The position numbers and the translations under genes were made by a program. From Aminomonas paucivorans DSM 12260 (GTDB taxonomy: Bacteria; Synergistota; Synergistia; Synergistales; Synergistaceae), in contig NZ_CM001022.1 of the NCBI RefSeq assembly GCF_000165795.1, positions 2,566,171-2,630,170 on the forward strand: 64,000 nt of DNA, read 5' to 3'. The notes under the pieces were generated by a model. It made no database searches, was not told the origin of the DNA, and was given only the letters and a program-made list of their open reading frames with translations. Positions 33,360 to 41,045 of the stretch are shown here, piece after piece; positions within the stretch are counted from its first letter, which is position 1, and each line of letters begins with the position of its first letter.

Positions 33360-34448
33360 TCATGGAACCCTCGGCACGACCCCCTCCAGCCCCCGGGAGA
33401 GAGCCTCCAGGACGGGCCCCTCGGGCAGGAGCAGCACCCGGGGAAACCCCGGGGCCAGGCCCTCCAGGCCCGGGATCTTCTGGGGGGGCTCCTGGGGGTC
33501 CGTGCGCAGGCCGTGGCGCTCCCAGGCCAGGCGCCGGAGCTGGGGGTCCCGCAGGGCCTCCTTCAGCCGCACCCCCGCCCCGGTGAGGGGCACGAAGGCG
33601 TGGGCGCTCCAGATCAGGGGGTCCGGGTAGAGGAGGGCCAGGGAGTCCCGAATCCGGGCGAAGTCCCGGGGACGGGTGCGGGCCAGCTCCACGATCTGGC
33701 TCTCGTAGCCCACCGCCAGGGGGGAGACGGCCATGCCCGTGCGCTCCCACTGGTCGAAGAGATCCTGGGTGCCCGGCTGCAGGACCCCCTGCCGGGCGAA
33801 GAGCTCCCGCAGCGTCGGAAGAAGGGCGGGGAGGGAGTCGGAGGTGGGGGGCTGCCCGTCCCTCAGGGCCGCGGCGGCCAGCACCGCGAAGGACAGGCCG
33901 CTGTGGCTGCGGGTGGGGTCCGTGGCCAGCACCACCACCCGCCCGGGGAGGGAGGGCAAGCCGAGATCCGCCCAGCGGGTCCCCCGCTCCACCCAGCCCG
34001 CCAGGGTCTTCAGGTCCCCCAGGCGCAGGGCCCCGTCCCGGAGGGCCGCCGCTTTTTTCTCCTCCAGGACCCGGACCACGGGCTTCCAGGAGTACACCAC
34101 CACGGGGGTCCAGAAGAGCACCTCCGGGTCGGCGGATCGGGGGGCGCCCGAAGAGGCCCGGTCCGCCGCCCAGCCCGAGGCGGGGAAGAGGAAGTCCGCC
34201 GCCCCCTTCTGGCGCCCCATCTCCAGGGAGCCGGACTTGAGGACCCGAAGGACGATGCCGTACTTGCGGGCCAGCAGGTCCGTCACCTGGGGATCCTGAA
34301 AGAACCCCAGCTTCTCGCTTCCCACGAAGCCCCGCACCACCACGGGGGGCGGGGAGGCCTCACCCGGAGGCGTCCCCCCGCCCCCGAAGAAGCACCCCCA
34401 GGCCACCCCTGCGGCCAGACCGAACCGAAGCCAGCGACGCACCGTCAT
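33360..34448 (-). CDS. Extracellular solute-binding protein
   Basis: A 362-residue exported protein with a signal region (WLRFGLAAGVAWGCFFGGGG) containing a Cys that is a poor lipobox match. The mature part has the periplasmic-binding-protein layout: VVVRGFVGSEKLGFFQDPQV, FLFPASGWAADRASSG, VVVLATDPTRSHSGLSFAVL, GMAVSPLAVGYESQIVEL. ATG 34448 follows GGGAGGAC. It is the last gene of an operon with a sodium/solute symporter rather than an ABC permease, which is unusual and suggests either ligand capture for the symporter or a sensing role. Confidence 0.75.
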   Translation of the reverse strand: MTVRRWLRFGLAAGVAWGCFFGGGGTPPGEASPPPVVVRGFVGSEKLGFFQDPQVTDLLARKYGIVLRVLKSGSLEMGRQKGAADFLFPASGWAADRASSGAPRSADPEVLFWTPVVVYSWKPVVRVLEEKKAAALRDGALRLGDLKTLAGWVERGTRWADLGLPSLPGRVVVLATDPTRSHSGLSFAVLAAAALRDGQPPTSDSLPALLPTLRELFARQGVLQPGTQDLFDQWERTGMAVSPLAVGYESQIVELARTRPRDFARIRDSLALLYPDPLIWSAHAFVPLTGAGVRLKEALRDPQLRRLAWERHGLRTDPQEPPQKIPGLEGLAPGFPRVLLLPEGPVLEALSRGLEGVVPRVP

Positions 34449-34519
34449 GTCTCGTCCTCCCGGTAGGGGTGCCTTCCCGGCCCCCCTCCCCAGGAGGGTA
34501 GCATCGGAGCTTCGAGGCC

Positions 34520-35971
34520 TCAATCCACCCCCAGGGACTCCCGAGCGGGAAACCGCTCCAGAATCCCTCCCAGGAGCACCCCCCCCAGGGAGCAGAGTAG
34601 CCCCACCGCCAGGGGGTGCAGGCTCCCCAGGATGCCCGGGGCCACCAGACCGGTGAGCTTTCCCGCCGTGGGGCCGTAGCCCGCCAGGTACCAGACCGCC
34701 GCCCCCAGGACGCCCCCGGCGGAGGCCCCCCAGACCCGGGCCCGGCCCCAGCGGGGGCCGAAGGCGATGAGCCCCAGGTAGGGGACCAGCACGGCGCAGG
34801 CGATGAGGGTCCAGCTGGTGGCGCAGACGAAGGCGATGAAGCTGCCCTTGTGCAGGGCCAGGAGGCCGCTGGCTCCGGCGGAGACCCCCACGGCCAGCCG
34901 CCACTCTCCCTTGCACAGGGGACGGCCCAGCACGTCCCGCCCCAGGCAGGAGCTGGCGATGTGCAGCAGCGCCGACGCCGTGGAGAGGGAGGCGGACACC
35001 ACCGCCAGGACGAAGAGCTGGCGGCCCCACTCGGGCAGCAGCCGGGCCACCAGGGCGGGCACCACCGCGTCCGGGGAGGCCACGTCGGGCCCCAGCACCA
35101 GCCGGGAGAGGGCCCCTGCGAAGTAGGTCCCCCCCACCACCAGGGCACACACCAGCATGGCCAGGGGGGCCACCCGTCCCGTCTCCCCCCGGTCCTTCAG
35201 GGCGAAGTGCCGCTGGAGGAGCTGGGGCTGGGCCCACACCCCCACGGAGGTCACCAGGGCCAAAAACACCACGTTCAGCCCCGCCCCGCCGGAACTGAGG
35301 GCGGCGAAGCCCCGGTTGGCCTCCTCCGTGGGAGGCAGGGCCGAAAGGGCCGCCAGCCCCGCCACGGGACCCCCCACGGCCCGAAGCACCGCCACCAGCA
35401 GCGCCCCCACCCCCAGGACCATCACGAAGCCCTGGAACGCCTCGGTGTAGAGCACCCCTCTCAGGCCGCCCCAGACCACGCTGATCCCCACCAGCACCAC
35501 CAGGACCCCCAGCAGAACCGGCTCGGGCAGGGGGATCGCCGCGCCCAGCATCAGCGCCGCCCCCTTGAACACCGCGGACCCGTACACCACCAGGAGGATC
35601 CCCGAGATCCCCCCCAGGAAGGCCTGAAGCCCCGGGACCCCGTAGGCCCGGGCGATCAGCTCCGCGGGGGTGCGAGCCCCCAGGCGGCGCTGCCACAGCC
35701 GGGTGGGCCAAGCCAGGAAGCGGTACACGAACCAGATGCCCAGCCACACGTTCCCTGCGGCGATGAGGAGCATCTGGAGCCCCAGGCGGTGGCAGAGCCC
35801 CCCGAAGCCCACCAGGGCCACGGCGGACACGTAGGTGGCCACGTAGGCGAAGGCCTGCACCGCCACCCCCACCCGTCCGGGAAGCAGGGCGTCCCGCTGG
35901 GAGGCCCACCGGGACAGGGCCAGCAGGGCCCCGCCGTAGAGAACCCACACCGCCAGGGAGACCCAGGTCAT
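34520..35971 (-). CDS. Sodium:solute symporter (SSS family)
   Basis: A 483-residue membrane protein with about 13 helices. Family-like segments include VATYVSAVALVGFGGLCHRL, WPTRLWQRRLGARTPAELIA (TPAEL region), GGLRGVLYTEAFQGFVMVLG (the WGG-D/E-Q sodium motif) and AVVSASLSTASALLHIASSC. It should take up an organic solute with Na+. ATG follows GGAGGG and overlaps the stop of a 35-residue membrane protein gene (ATGA). The substrate is not evident; acetate-, proline- and pantothenate-type members are all possible. Confidence 0.88.
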   Translation of the reverse strand: MTWVSLAVWVLYGGALLALSRWASQRDALLPGRVGVAVQAFAYVATYVSAVALVGFGGLCHRLGLQMLLIAAGNVWLGIWFVYRFLAWPTRLWQRRLGARTPAELIARAYGVPGLQAFLGGISGILLVVYGSAVFKGAALMLGAAIPLPEPVLLGVLVVLVGISVVWGGLRGVLYTEAFQGFVMVLGVGALLVAVLRAVGGPVAGLAALSALPPTEEANRGFAALSSGGAGLNVVFLALVTSVGVWAQPQLLQRHFALKDRGETGRVAPLAMLVCALVVGGTYFAGALSRLVLGPDVASPDAVVPALVARLLPEWGRQLFVLAVVSASLSTASALLHIASSCLGRDVLGRPLCKGEWRLAVGVSAGASGLLALHKGSFIAFVCATSWTLIACAVLVPYLGLIAFGPRWGRARVWGASAGGVLGAAVWYLAGYGPTAGKLTGLVAPGILGSLHPLAVGLLCSLGGVLLGGILERFPARESLGVD

Positions 35972-36075
35972 CGGTGCCCCCTCCTTCCCTCCACCGCCAA
36001 CCGGAAGGCGGACCACCCGGCACCCCACACCAGAGAAACCACCGCTCCCGCCACCCACGCATCCCAACCGTTCAT
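35968..36075 (-). CDS. Small accessory membrane protein of the symporter
   Basis: A 35-residue protein, MNGWDAWVAGAVVSLVWGAG plus a short basic tail, with one membrane helix. ATG 36075 follows a perfect AAGGAGG, and the stop overlaps the symporter start, so the two are coupled. Short one-helix proteins encoded directly before SSS transporters, such as MetS, are known accessory subunits. This gene is too short for routine gene calling. Confidence 0.72.
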   Translation of the reverse strand: MNGWDAWVAGAVVSLVWGAGWSAFRLAVEGRRGHR

Positions 36076-36099
36076 AAAGACCCCTCCTTGCCTCTGCAG

Positions 36100-36138
36100 A
36101 AAATAAAAAAAGGCCGCCGACCCGAGGGTCGGCGGCCT
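36100..36138 (-). terminator. Intrinsic terminator in the symporter leader
   Basis: On the minus strand a 13-bp stem (36138-36126 with 36123-36111) is followed by TTTTTTATTT. It lies downstream of the leader ORF and upstream of the small-subunit gene, so transcripts must read through it to reach the symporter. Confidence 0.85.
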
Positions 36139-36190
36139 GAAGGGAGCCTGAAAAGGCTACGATACGCCCCTCACCGGGGGCATCTCCCTC
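36139..36190 (-). ncRNA. Structured leader RNA, possible three-way junction
   Basis: Between the leader ORF stop and the terminator, minus-strand GAGGG (36190-36186) can pair with CCCTT (36143-36139). This encloses two hairpins: GCCCC/GGGGC (36181-36177 with 36170-36166) and AGCC/GGCT (36158-36155 with 36148-36145). It looks like a compact riboswitch or attenuator fold but matches no riboswitch class I know. Confidence 0.45.
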
Positions 36191-36296
36191 AAGGACACGA
36201 CGAACGGACCCCGGGCGTTTCGCCATGGGGACCGCAGGCATACGCATATCCCTGAGGGAAGGACGGAAGAGCCTGGATCGTCCGGTTCCGCGCCAT
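36189..36296 (-). CDS. Leader ORF (35 codons) before the symporter operon
   Basis: ATG 36296 lies seven bases after a perfect AAGGAGG, in the transcript that starts near 36348. The peptide begins MARNRTIQALPSFPQGYAYA and continues CGPHGETPGVRSSCP; the run FPQGYAYACGPHGE has no hydrophobic helix and is not rich in one amino acid. Its stop codon lies at the base of a folded RNA that ends in a terminator. This order (promoter, translated small ORF, fold, terminator, transporter genes) suggests translation- or nascent-peptide-dependent attenuation. It could also be a free-standing small protein. Confidence 0.6.
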   Translation of the reverse strand: MARNRTIQALPSFPQGYAYACGPHGETPGVRSSCP

Positions 36297-36354
36297 CGGG
36301 GAGCCTCCTTTCGCCTTGGGGGTGGGCGGGACGAACCCGCCGGATTTGAGGGGC

Positions 36355-36383
36355 AATCTACACCCCCTGCGGGGGTCTGTCAA
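36355..36383 (-). promoter_or_regulatory. Promoter of the symporter leader transcript
   Basis: On the minus strand TTGACA (36383-36378), a 17-bp spacer and TAGATT (36360-36355). The -35 box overlaps the stop codon of the macro-domain gene. A 6-bp hairpin (GGCGGG/CCCGCC) follows before the leader ORF. Confidence 0.78.
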
Positions 36384-36928
36384 GCCGTCGGGTGGGAAAA
36401 ACGTCGCCGCGCTTCCTCCTCGAAGACCCGATACGCTGCCGCGCCGAAGAGGACGAAGGCCACCTCCCCCACCGACCCGGGGGCGGAAGCGAAACGCTCC
36501 ACCTCCCCCAGCATGATCCGGGCGCAGGCCTCCAGGGGAAAGCCCCCCACCCCGGTGCCGAAGGCGGGGAAGGCCACGGAGCGGAGCCCCCGGTCCCGGC
36601 ACAGGGCCAGACACGCCCCCGTGGCGGCCCGGATGGGCTCCTCCCCCGTGACCAGGTCCTGCCCCATCACCGCCCCGTGGACCACGTGGCGGGCCTGAAG
36701 CCGCCCCCCGCCGGTGAGCACCGCCCCGCCCACGGGTACGGGCCCCTGGGCGGCCGCCTCCCGTTCGATCTCCGCCCCCCCGGCGCGCTTGAGGGCCCCC
36801 GCCACCCCCGCACCCATCCAGAAATGGTTGTTCGCCGCGTTGGCCACGCAGTCCCCCTCGTAGGCGCACAGGTCCCCCTCCCGAACCCGCAGGACCAGGC
36901 CGCCGCCCAGATCGAACGTGGACTCCAT
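36380..36928 (-). CDS. Macro-domain protein
   Basis: A 182-residue single macro domain: VREGDLCAYEGDCVANAANN with the ADP-ribose Asp/Asn region, HFWMGAGVAGALKRAGGAEI, VLTGGGRLQARHVVHGAVMG and SVAFPAFGTGVGGFPLEACA. Macro domains bind or remove ADP-ribose from proteins or nucleic acids or hydrolyse its derivatives. ATG 36928 follows AAGGGAGGG. No ART or DraT partner is adjacent. Confidence 0.86.
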   Translation of the reverse strand: MESTFDLGGGLVLRVREGDLCAYEGDCVANAANNHFWMGAGVAGALKRAGGAEIEREAAAQGPVPVGGAVLTGGGRLQARHVVHGAVMGQDLVTGEEPIRAATGACLALCRDRGLRSVAFPAFGTGVGGFPLEACARIMLGEVERFASAPGSVGEVAFVLFGAAAYRVFEEEARRRFSHPTA

Positions 36929-37068
36929 GAAACCCCCTCCCTTCGATCTCCCCCCCGGCGGGAAGAGGATCCCCCGGGGGCTTTCGTCCCAGGATAGCAC
37001 CGAGGGAAGAAGGCAAAGGGGGAAGGGGCGGGAGCCCCCAAGGAGACGTCAAGGCTCCTCTCGGGCCT

Positions 37069-37157
37069 CCTTGTTGAAGGGGCGCATCGCAAGGGGCCCC
37101 GTGGTCGAGCCTTGTTGAAGGAATCGCCCGCAAACTATAACAAGAGGCCCCTTCGGG
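37069..37157 (+). repeat. 89-bp direct repeat R1, upstream of fic
   Basis: R1 matches 38463-38551 without gaps at 81 of 89 positions. It holds two TTGTTGAAGG motifs 41 bp apart (37071 and 37112). The second begins a promoter-like TTGTTG, 18-bp spacer, TATAAC (37136-37141), likely the fic promoter. In the other copy the -10 hexamer reads GATCAT and looks dead. Confidence 0.85.
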
Positions 37158-37180
37158 GTTTCAGGATCGGAGGCGAACCC

Positions 37181-38428
37181 ATGCAAAGAGAGAATCGGCA
37201 CAGGGCAGGTCACAGAATCCGACAGCCGGAGGATTACGAGGCCTTCATTCCCTCGCCCCTTCCCCCGGACCCACCGCTGGTACTGGACAATGGGATTCTG
37301 GATCTGCTCTCGCAGGCGGACCGAGCCCTGGGGCGACTGGACGGATCCACAGAAGTCTTGCCGCAGTCGGATTTGTTCGTCTACATGTACGTCCGGAAGG
37401 AGGCGGTCCTCTCCAGCCAAATCGAGGGAACCCAGGCTTCCCTGACAGATCTCCTGGAGCACGAGGCCCGGGAGAAGGAGGCCCGCTCCGGCGATGTGGG
37501 AGAGATCTCGAACTACATCGCGGCCATGAACCACGGCCTCCAGAGACTGAAGCATTTCCCCCTCTCGCTCCGACTCATCCGGGAGATCCACGCCAAGCTT
37601 CTTGAGGGAACCCGGGGGAGCACTCGAACGCCCGGGGAGTTCCGCAAGACCCAGAACTGGATCGGCCCCGCCGGATGCGTTCTGGCCGAGGCAACCCACG
37701 TCCCCCCACCGCCTCACGAGATGATGATCACGCTGGGAGACTGGGAGCGCTTCGTCCACGACGAGACCCCCATGCCGATCCTGATTCGGCTGGGACTCCT
37801 TCACGCCCAGTTCGAGACCATCCACCCCTTTCTGGACGGGAACGGTCGGGTGGGGCGACTCCTGATCACCTTCCTCCTCTGCCAGAAGGAGATCCTTCAA
37901 AGGCCTCTCCTCTACCTGTCCATCTTTTTCAAGAGAAACCGTCAGGAGTATTACGACCGGCTTCAGGCGATTCGGGACCGGGGAGACTGGGAGGGATGGA
38001 TTCGGTTCTTCCTCCGGGGGATCTATGAGGTCTCCCAAGAGGCCACCGAGACGGCCCGAAGGATCGTGGCGCTTCGGGAGAGACACCGGGAACAGATCCT
38101 CAACCGTCTCGGAGGCAAGGCACCAAACGGACTGAAGCTTCTCGAGGTCCTCTACCGCATGCCCTACATGACGGTCTCCCGTGCCTCCGAGGAGATCGGA
38201 GTCTCCTTCGCGGCGGCCAACTCCCTCGCCCGGAGCCTCCGGGAAGCGGGTCTCCTCGCGGAGGTGACCGCGCAGCGGAGAAACCGGCTCTTCCGATACG
38301 AGGAGTACCTAAAACTCTTCGGGGAAGGGACAGAGGAGAAGGAGACGAGCGGGAAGGGAACGGACGGCGAGATGCCCGGGTCGGAGACGGGGGGATCGGG
38401 GAACGACGAAAACGCCCCGACGGAGTAG
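37181..38428 (+). CDS. Fic-domain protein (class II) with C-terminal winged helix
   Basis: A 415-residue Fic protein. The N-terminal inhibitory helix motif (S/T)xxxE(G/N) is present in VLSSQIEGTQ, placing it in class II. The catalytic loop reads IHPFLDGNGRVGRLL (HPFxxGNGR, complete). A winged-helix domain follows (LEVLYRMPYMTVSRASEEIG) and then a low-complexity acidic tail (ETSGKGTDGEMPGSETGGSG). Such proteins AMPylate target proteins and auto-inhibit. ATG 37181 follows GGAGG. Base composition looks lower in GC than its neighbours, and 89-bp direct repeats flank it, so it may have arrived as a cassette. Confidence 0.88.
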   Translation: MQRENRHRAGHRIRQPEDYEAFIPSPLPPDPPLVLDNGILDLLSQADRALGRLDGSTEVLPQSDLFVYMYVRKEAVLSSQIEGTQASLTDLLEHEAREKEARSGDVGEISNYIAAMNHGLQRLKHFPLSLRLIREIHAKLLEGTRGSTRTPGEFRKTQNWIGPAGCVLAEATHVPPPPHEMMITLGDWERFVHDETPMPILIRLGLLHAQFETIHPFLDGNGRVGRLLITFLLCQKEILQRPLLYLSIFFKRNRQEYYDRLQAIRDRGDWEGWIRFFLRGIYEVSQEATETARRIVALRERHREQILNRLGGKAPNGLKLLEVLYRMPYMTVSRASEEIGVSFAAANSLARSLREAGLLAEVTAQRRNRLFRYEEYLKLFGEGTEEKETSGKGTDGEMPGSETGGSGNDENAPTE

Positions 38429-38820
38429 GGGAATCGCGGACGGCAAGGGGCCTCCCGGCCCCCCTTGTTGAAGGGGCGCATCACAAGGGGCCCCGTGGCC
38501 GAGGCTTGTTGAAGGAATCCCCCACAAACGATCATAAGAGGCCCCTTCGGGTGGACGATCAGGACGAACGAGAAGAGAAACGAGGGGAGATCGGGAGGAG
38601 TCAGGGCTTCGCAGCGGGCGAACCCCCTCTCCCGACGCTTCCATCCGGCCCCCTCTGCCCCGGATTTCCTCTGGCTGAACACCTCCGAGGCCTCGAACGC
38701 AGGGTTGCATCACGGACTTCGAGATCCGCAGAGAGGATCGAAGCCGGGAGGAAAACGCGGCGGGGAGCCGGAAGGCCCCCTCCTCACGTCTTCTCGACTC
38801 TTTCGCACCCCCCGGGCCAC
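38429..38820. other. Region without a gene containing repeat R2
   Basis: After fic, repeat R2 (38463-38551) is followed by about 270 bp in which I see no supported gene, RNA or terminator. Open frames here lack ribosome binding sites and protein-like composition. Confidence 0.45.
38463..38551 (+). repeat. 89-bp direct repeat R2, downstream of fic
   Basis: Second copy of R1, in the same orientation, offset by 1394 bp, 81 of 89 positions identical. Differences cluster in the -10 region of R1. Confidence 0.85.
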
Positions 38821-40161
38821 CTAGCGCCGCTTCTGAAGAAGGAAGGACAAGGGCATCCCCAGCAGCAGGGCGAGGGGAGCGGAGCCGGCGTTGCAGCCCC
38901 CGCCGAAGCGTCGGGGCGTCGGGGTCGGCGTGGCGGTGGGAGCAGGCCGGAAGCCCAGGACGCAGGGATCCAGGAGAGCCCCGGGGGTCGGGTCCAGGTC
39001 GTAGGGCCCCCCGTCACGGATCGAGAGGATCAGCGTGCAGCTCCGGCCACCTTCGAGGACGTCCGAGGGGGTGCGGAACCGCTGCCCATCCCAGAGGCCG
39101 AAGGTGCCGTCGGCGGCAAGCCCCGAGGGGCTGGAGACCAGGGCGAAGGGCCGGGCCGTCGCGGCGTCGGAGATCTTCACCAGGGCCAGGTCCGAGACCC
39201 TGCCCGCCCCGGCGGACAGGGTCAGATTCAGGGCAAGCGATACGACCCCGCCCTCCGGCACGGGGCGCACGGCGAAGACCGGCAGGGCGCCGAGGCTTCC
39301 CGTGTCCAGGGCTCCCAGGCCGCTTGTGGCGAGGGCGCCCGAGGCGGTCGAGGAGAGGGGGTAGTCCCGCCCCTCCCAGACCTCCAGAAGGGGCAAGAGG
39401 GAGGAGGGAACCGACGAGGCCAGCCCGGAGGCGCTTAAGACCACCAAGCCGGGGGAGGCCAGGGCCAGCCCGGGCACGTCCGAAGAAACGGCCTCCACTG
39501 GCAGGGGCGTGGGGATGGGCGCCGGGGGGGCCGCCGTGGGGCCCTCCGTGGGGACCGGGCCGACCGTCGGCGTCGGATCTGCCGGAGAAACCGTGGCCCC
39601 GCCCGGCGTGGGCGTCGGGGTGGGTGTCGGAGCCCCCCAGCGGGCCACGTGGTCCGCCGACACGCCGCCGACAGAGGTAAAGTCCCCCCCCGCATAGAGC
39701 GCATCCCCCGAGACCGCCAGGGCATAGACCGAGCCGTTCGTGCCCCCGCCCAGGGGCTGCCAGAACTCGCCACCGGCGCCCTTGGGCGCGCCCTGAGCGG
39801 GGGATCCGCCCCCGATCTCCCAGGGGGGGAGGACCTCCAGACTCGCTGCGACCAGCGCGAAGAGCAGCGCCACGCCGAGCGCCCGGAGGTGGAGGCCGAT
39901 CCCCCTCCGGCGGGCCCGCCCGGCGTCGCCGCGGAGGAACGGGGAGGGCACTGGGGTTCCGGCGTTCCCCGAAATCGAGGTGTCCCCGAGGGTTTCGGCG
40001 GTCCTGCGATCCCCCGCATCCACGCTTTCCCCCGTGACTGCGGCACTTCCTGCATTCCCGCCACTCCTCGCACCTCGGACATTTCGAACGATCGCAGCGC
40101 CTTCAACCTCTTCGGGGCCATCGGTCCTGCCGGGACCTCCGCCTCGCGCGTCCTTCCTCAC
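38821..40161 (-). CDS. Surface protein with Synergist-CTERM signal and one propeller blade
   Basis: A secreted protein of up to 446 residues. A hydrophobic segment (LGVALLFALVAASLEVLPP, about residues 95-113) is the probable signal peptide, so the first 80-90 residues of the listed ORF are doubtful or form an unusually long leader; GTG 40161 follows AAGGGG. Next comes a single propeller-type blade (GSVYALAVSGDALYAGGDFT), a Thr-Pro spacer (PTPTPTPTPGG), a beta-rich region and PTATPTPTPRRFGGGCNAGS with a hydrophobic tail (PLALLLGMPLSFLL) and QKRR. The C-terminal layout is a Synergist-CTERM sorting signal. The blade is normally repeated, so this looks like a shortened relative. Confidence 0.7.
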   Translation of the reverse strand: MRKDARGGGPGRTDGPEEVEGAAIVRNVRGARSGGNAGSAAVTGESVDAGDRRTAETLGDTSISGNAGTPVPSPFLRGDAGRARRRGIGLHLRALGVALLFALVAASLEVLPPWEIGGGSPAQGAPKGAGGEFWQPLGGGTNGSVYALAVSGDALYAGGDFTSVGGVSADHVARWGAPTPTPTPTPGGATVSPADPTPTVGPVPTEGPTAAPPAPIPTPLPVEAVSSDVPGLALASPGLVVLSASGLASSVPSSLLPLLEVWEGRDYPLSSTASGALATSGLGALDTGSLGALPVFAVRPVPEGGVVSLALNLTLSAGAGRVSDLALVKISDAATARPFALVSSPSGLAADGTFGLWDGQRFRTPSDVLEGGRSCTLILSIRDGGPYDLDPTPGALLDPCVLGFRPAPTATPTPTPRRFGGGCNAGSAPLALLLGMPLSFLLQKRR

Positions 40162-40547
40162 TCATCCCCTTCGTCGTATCCTCCAGGCATCGAGCTTCGT
40201 CTGATTCTTCCTGCTTCGCCTTCCCCTTTCATCCCACACCCCCGACGGGGCCCTCCCTCGCCGAGTCCACGCCCGGAGGGCCCCCTGCTTTCCGGCCACC
40301 TCCGCCGGAACAGGACCGACAGAGCCAGGGCCAGGAGGATCGGCCCCCCCAAGAGGGTTCCGGGGGAGGCGGAACGGCAAAACGCCTCTTTCCGCCTCGG
40401 TATAAACCTATTGTCAAGGATCGTCCAGAGTTTTCGGGCTTGTCCGTCATTGTTGGTCGGCAAGGGGCCGGCCGCGCCGGCTGGACGGGACGAGCAAAGT
40501 GTTGTATATTGCAACTGTTGCTAAAAACAAGATACGGAGGTGAGGGC
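40162..40547. other. Divergent region between surface protein and MarR operon
   Basis: This 386-bp stretch has the marR promoter and operator on its right side. A minus-strand frame here encodes GTLLGGPILLALALSVLFRR, a hydrophobic run with Arg, which may be chance. TTGTCAAGG at about 40418 and the A/T-rich AGTGTTGTATATTGCAAC mark the promoter side. No other gene is supported. Confidence 0.4.
40482..40521 (+). promoter_or_regulatory. Promoter and MarR-type operator of the arsenic operon
   Basis: TGGACG (40482-40487), 17-bp spacer and TATATT (40505-40510), immediately followed by the palindrome GCAAC-T-GTTGC (40511-40521) at the predicted start point. Its position suits autorepression by the MarR protein encoded next. 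Confidence 0.6.
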
Positions 40548-41045
40548 GTGGAGGAGGACCGGATGGGACAGGCGCTGCGGCGGATCGTGCGGGGTCTGGG
40601 GGTGCTGGACGGGGACGCTCCCTGCTGTCCCGGGGTCACCCTGGCGCAGTGCCACGTGCTGACGGAGGTGTGCGGGACCCCAGGGACCTCCCTGGGGGAG
40701 CTGGCGGACCGACTGGGGCTGGACAAGAGCACCGTGAGCCGCACCGTGGAGGCCCTGGTGGCCCGGGGGCTCCTGGATCGGCAGCCCCGAAGGGAGAACC
40801 GGCGCTGCGTGACCCTCCTGCCCACCCCGTCGGGAGAGGGACTGGGGGCGGAGCTGGAGGCTATGAGACGGCGGCTCTACGGGGATCTGCTGGATCGGGT
40901 CCCCGAGGCCCGACGAACCCAGGTGCTGGAGGGGCTGGACCTCCTGGCGGAGGCACTGGAGGCGCAAGGAGCAACCCCCTTCCGGGGGGACGAGGGCCAA
41001 CCGGCCCCAAAATCCATGGACCAGAAAGGACAGTGCGTACCATGA
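40548..41045 (+). CDS. MarR-family regulator of the arsenic operon
   Basis: A 165-residue winged-helix regulator (GVTLAQCHVLTEVCGTPGTS; LGELADRLGLDKSTVSRTVE; LVARGLLDRQPRRENRRCV). A vicinal Cys pair in the N-terminus (DGDAPCCPGV), Cys in AQC and VCG, and a Cys near the C-terminus could bind As(III) or Sb(III). GTG 40548 follows GGAGG by seven bases; ATG 40563 is an alternative. Its stop overlaps the arsM start. It stands where ArsR would be expected. Confidence 0.84.
   Translation: MEEDRMGQALRRIVRGLGVLDGDAPCCPGVTLAQCHVLTEVCGTPGTSLGELADRLGLDKSTVSRTVEALVARGLLDRQPRRENRRCVTLLPTPSGEGLGAELEAMRRRLYGDLLDRVPEARRTQVLEGLDLLAEALEAQGATPFRGDEGQPAPKSMDQKGQCVP

Noticed and set aside
39435..40121. Minus-strand frame of 228 codons inside the second surface-protein gene
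   Set aside because: Arg/Pro/Ser-rich shadow in a different frame, without recognised domain, inside a gene having a coherent C-terminal sorting tail.
40158..40514. Minus-strand frame with GTLLGGPILLALALSVLFRR, like a sorting tail
   Set aside because: No N-terminal protein part or ribosome binding site, and its start overlaps the marR promoter. Could be a relic but support is too weak.
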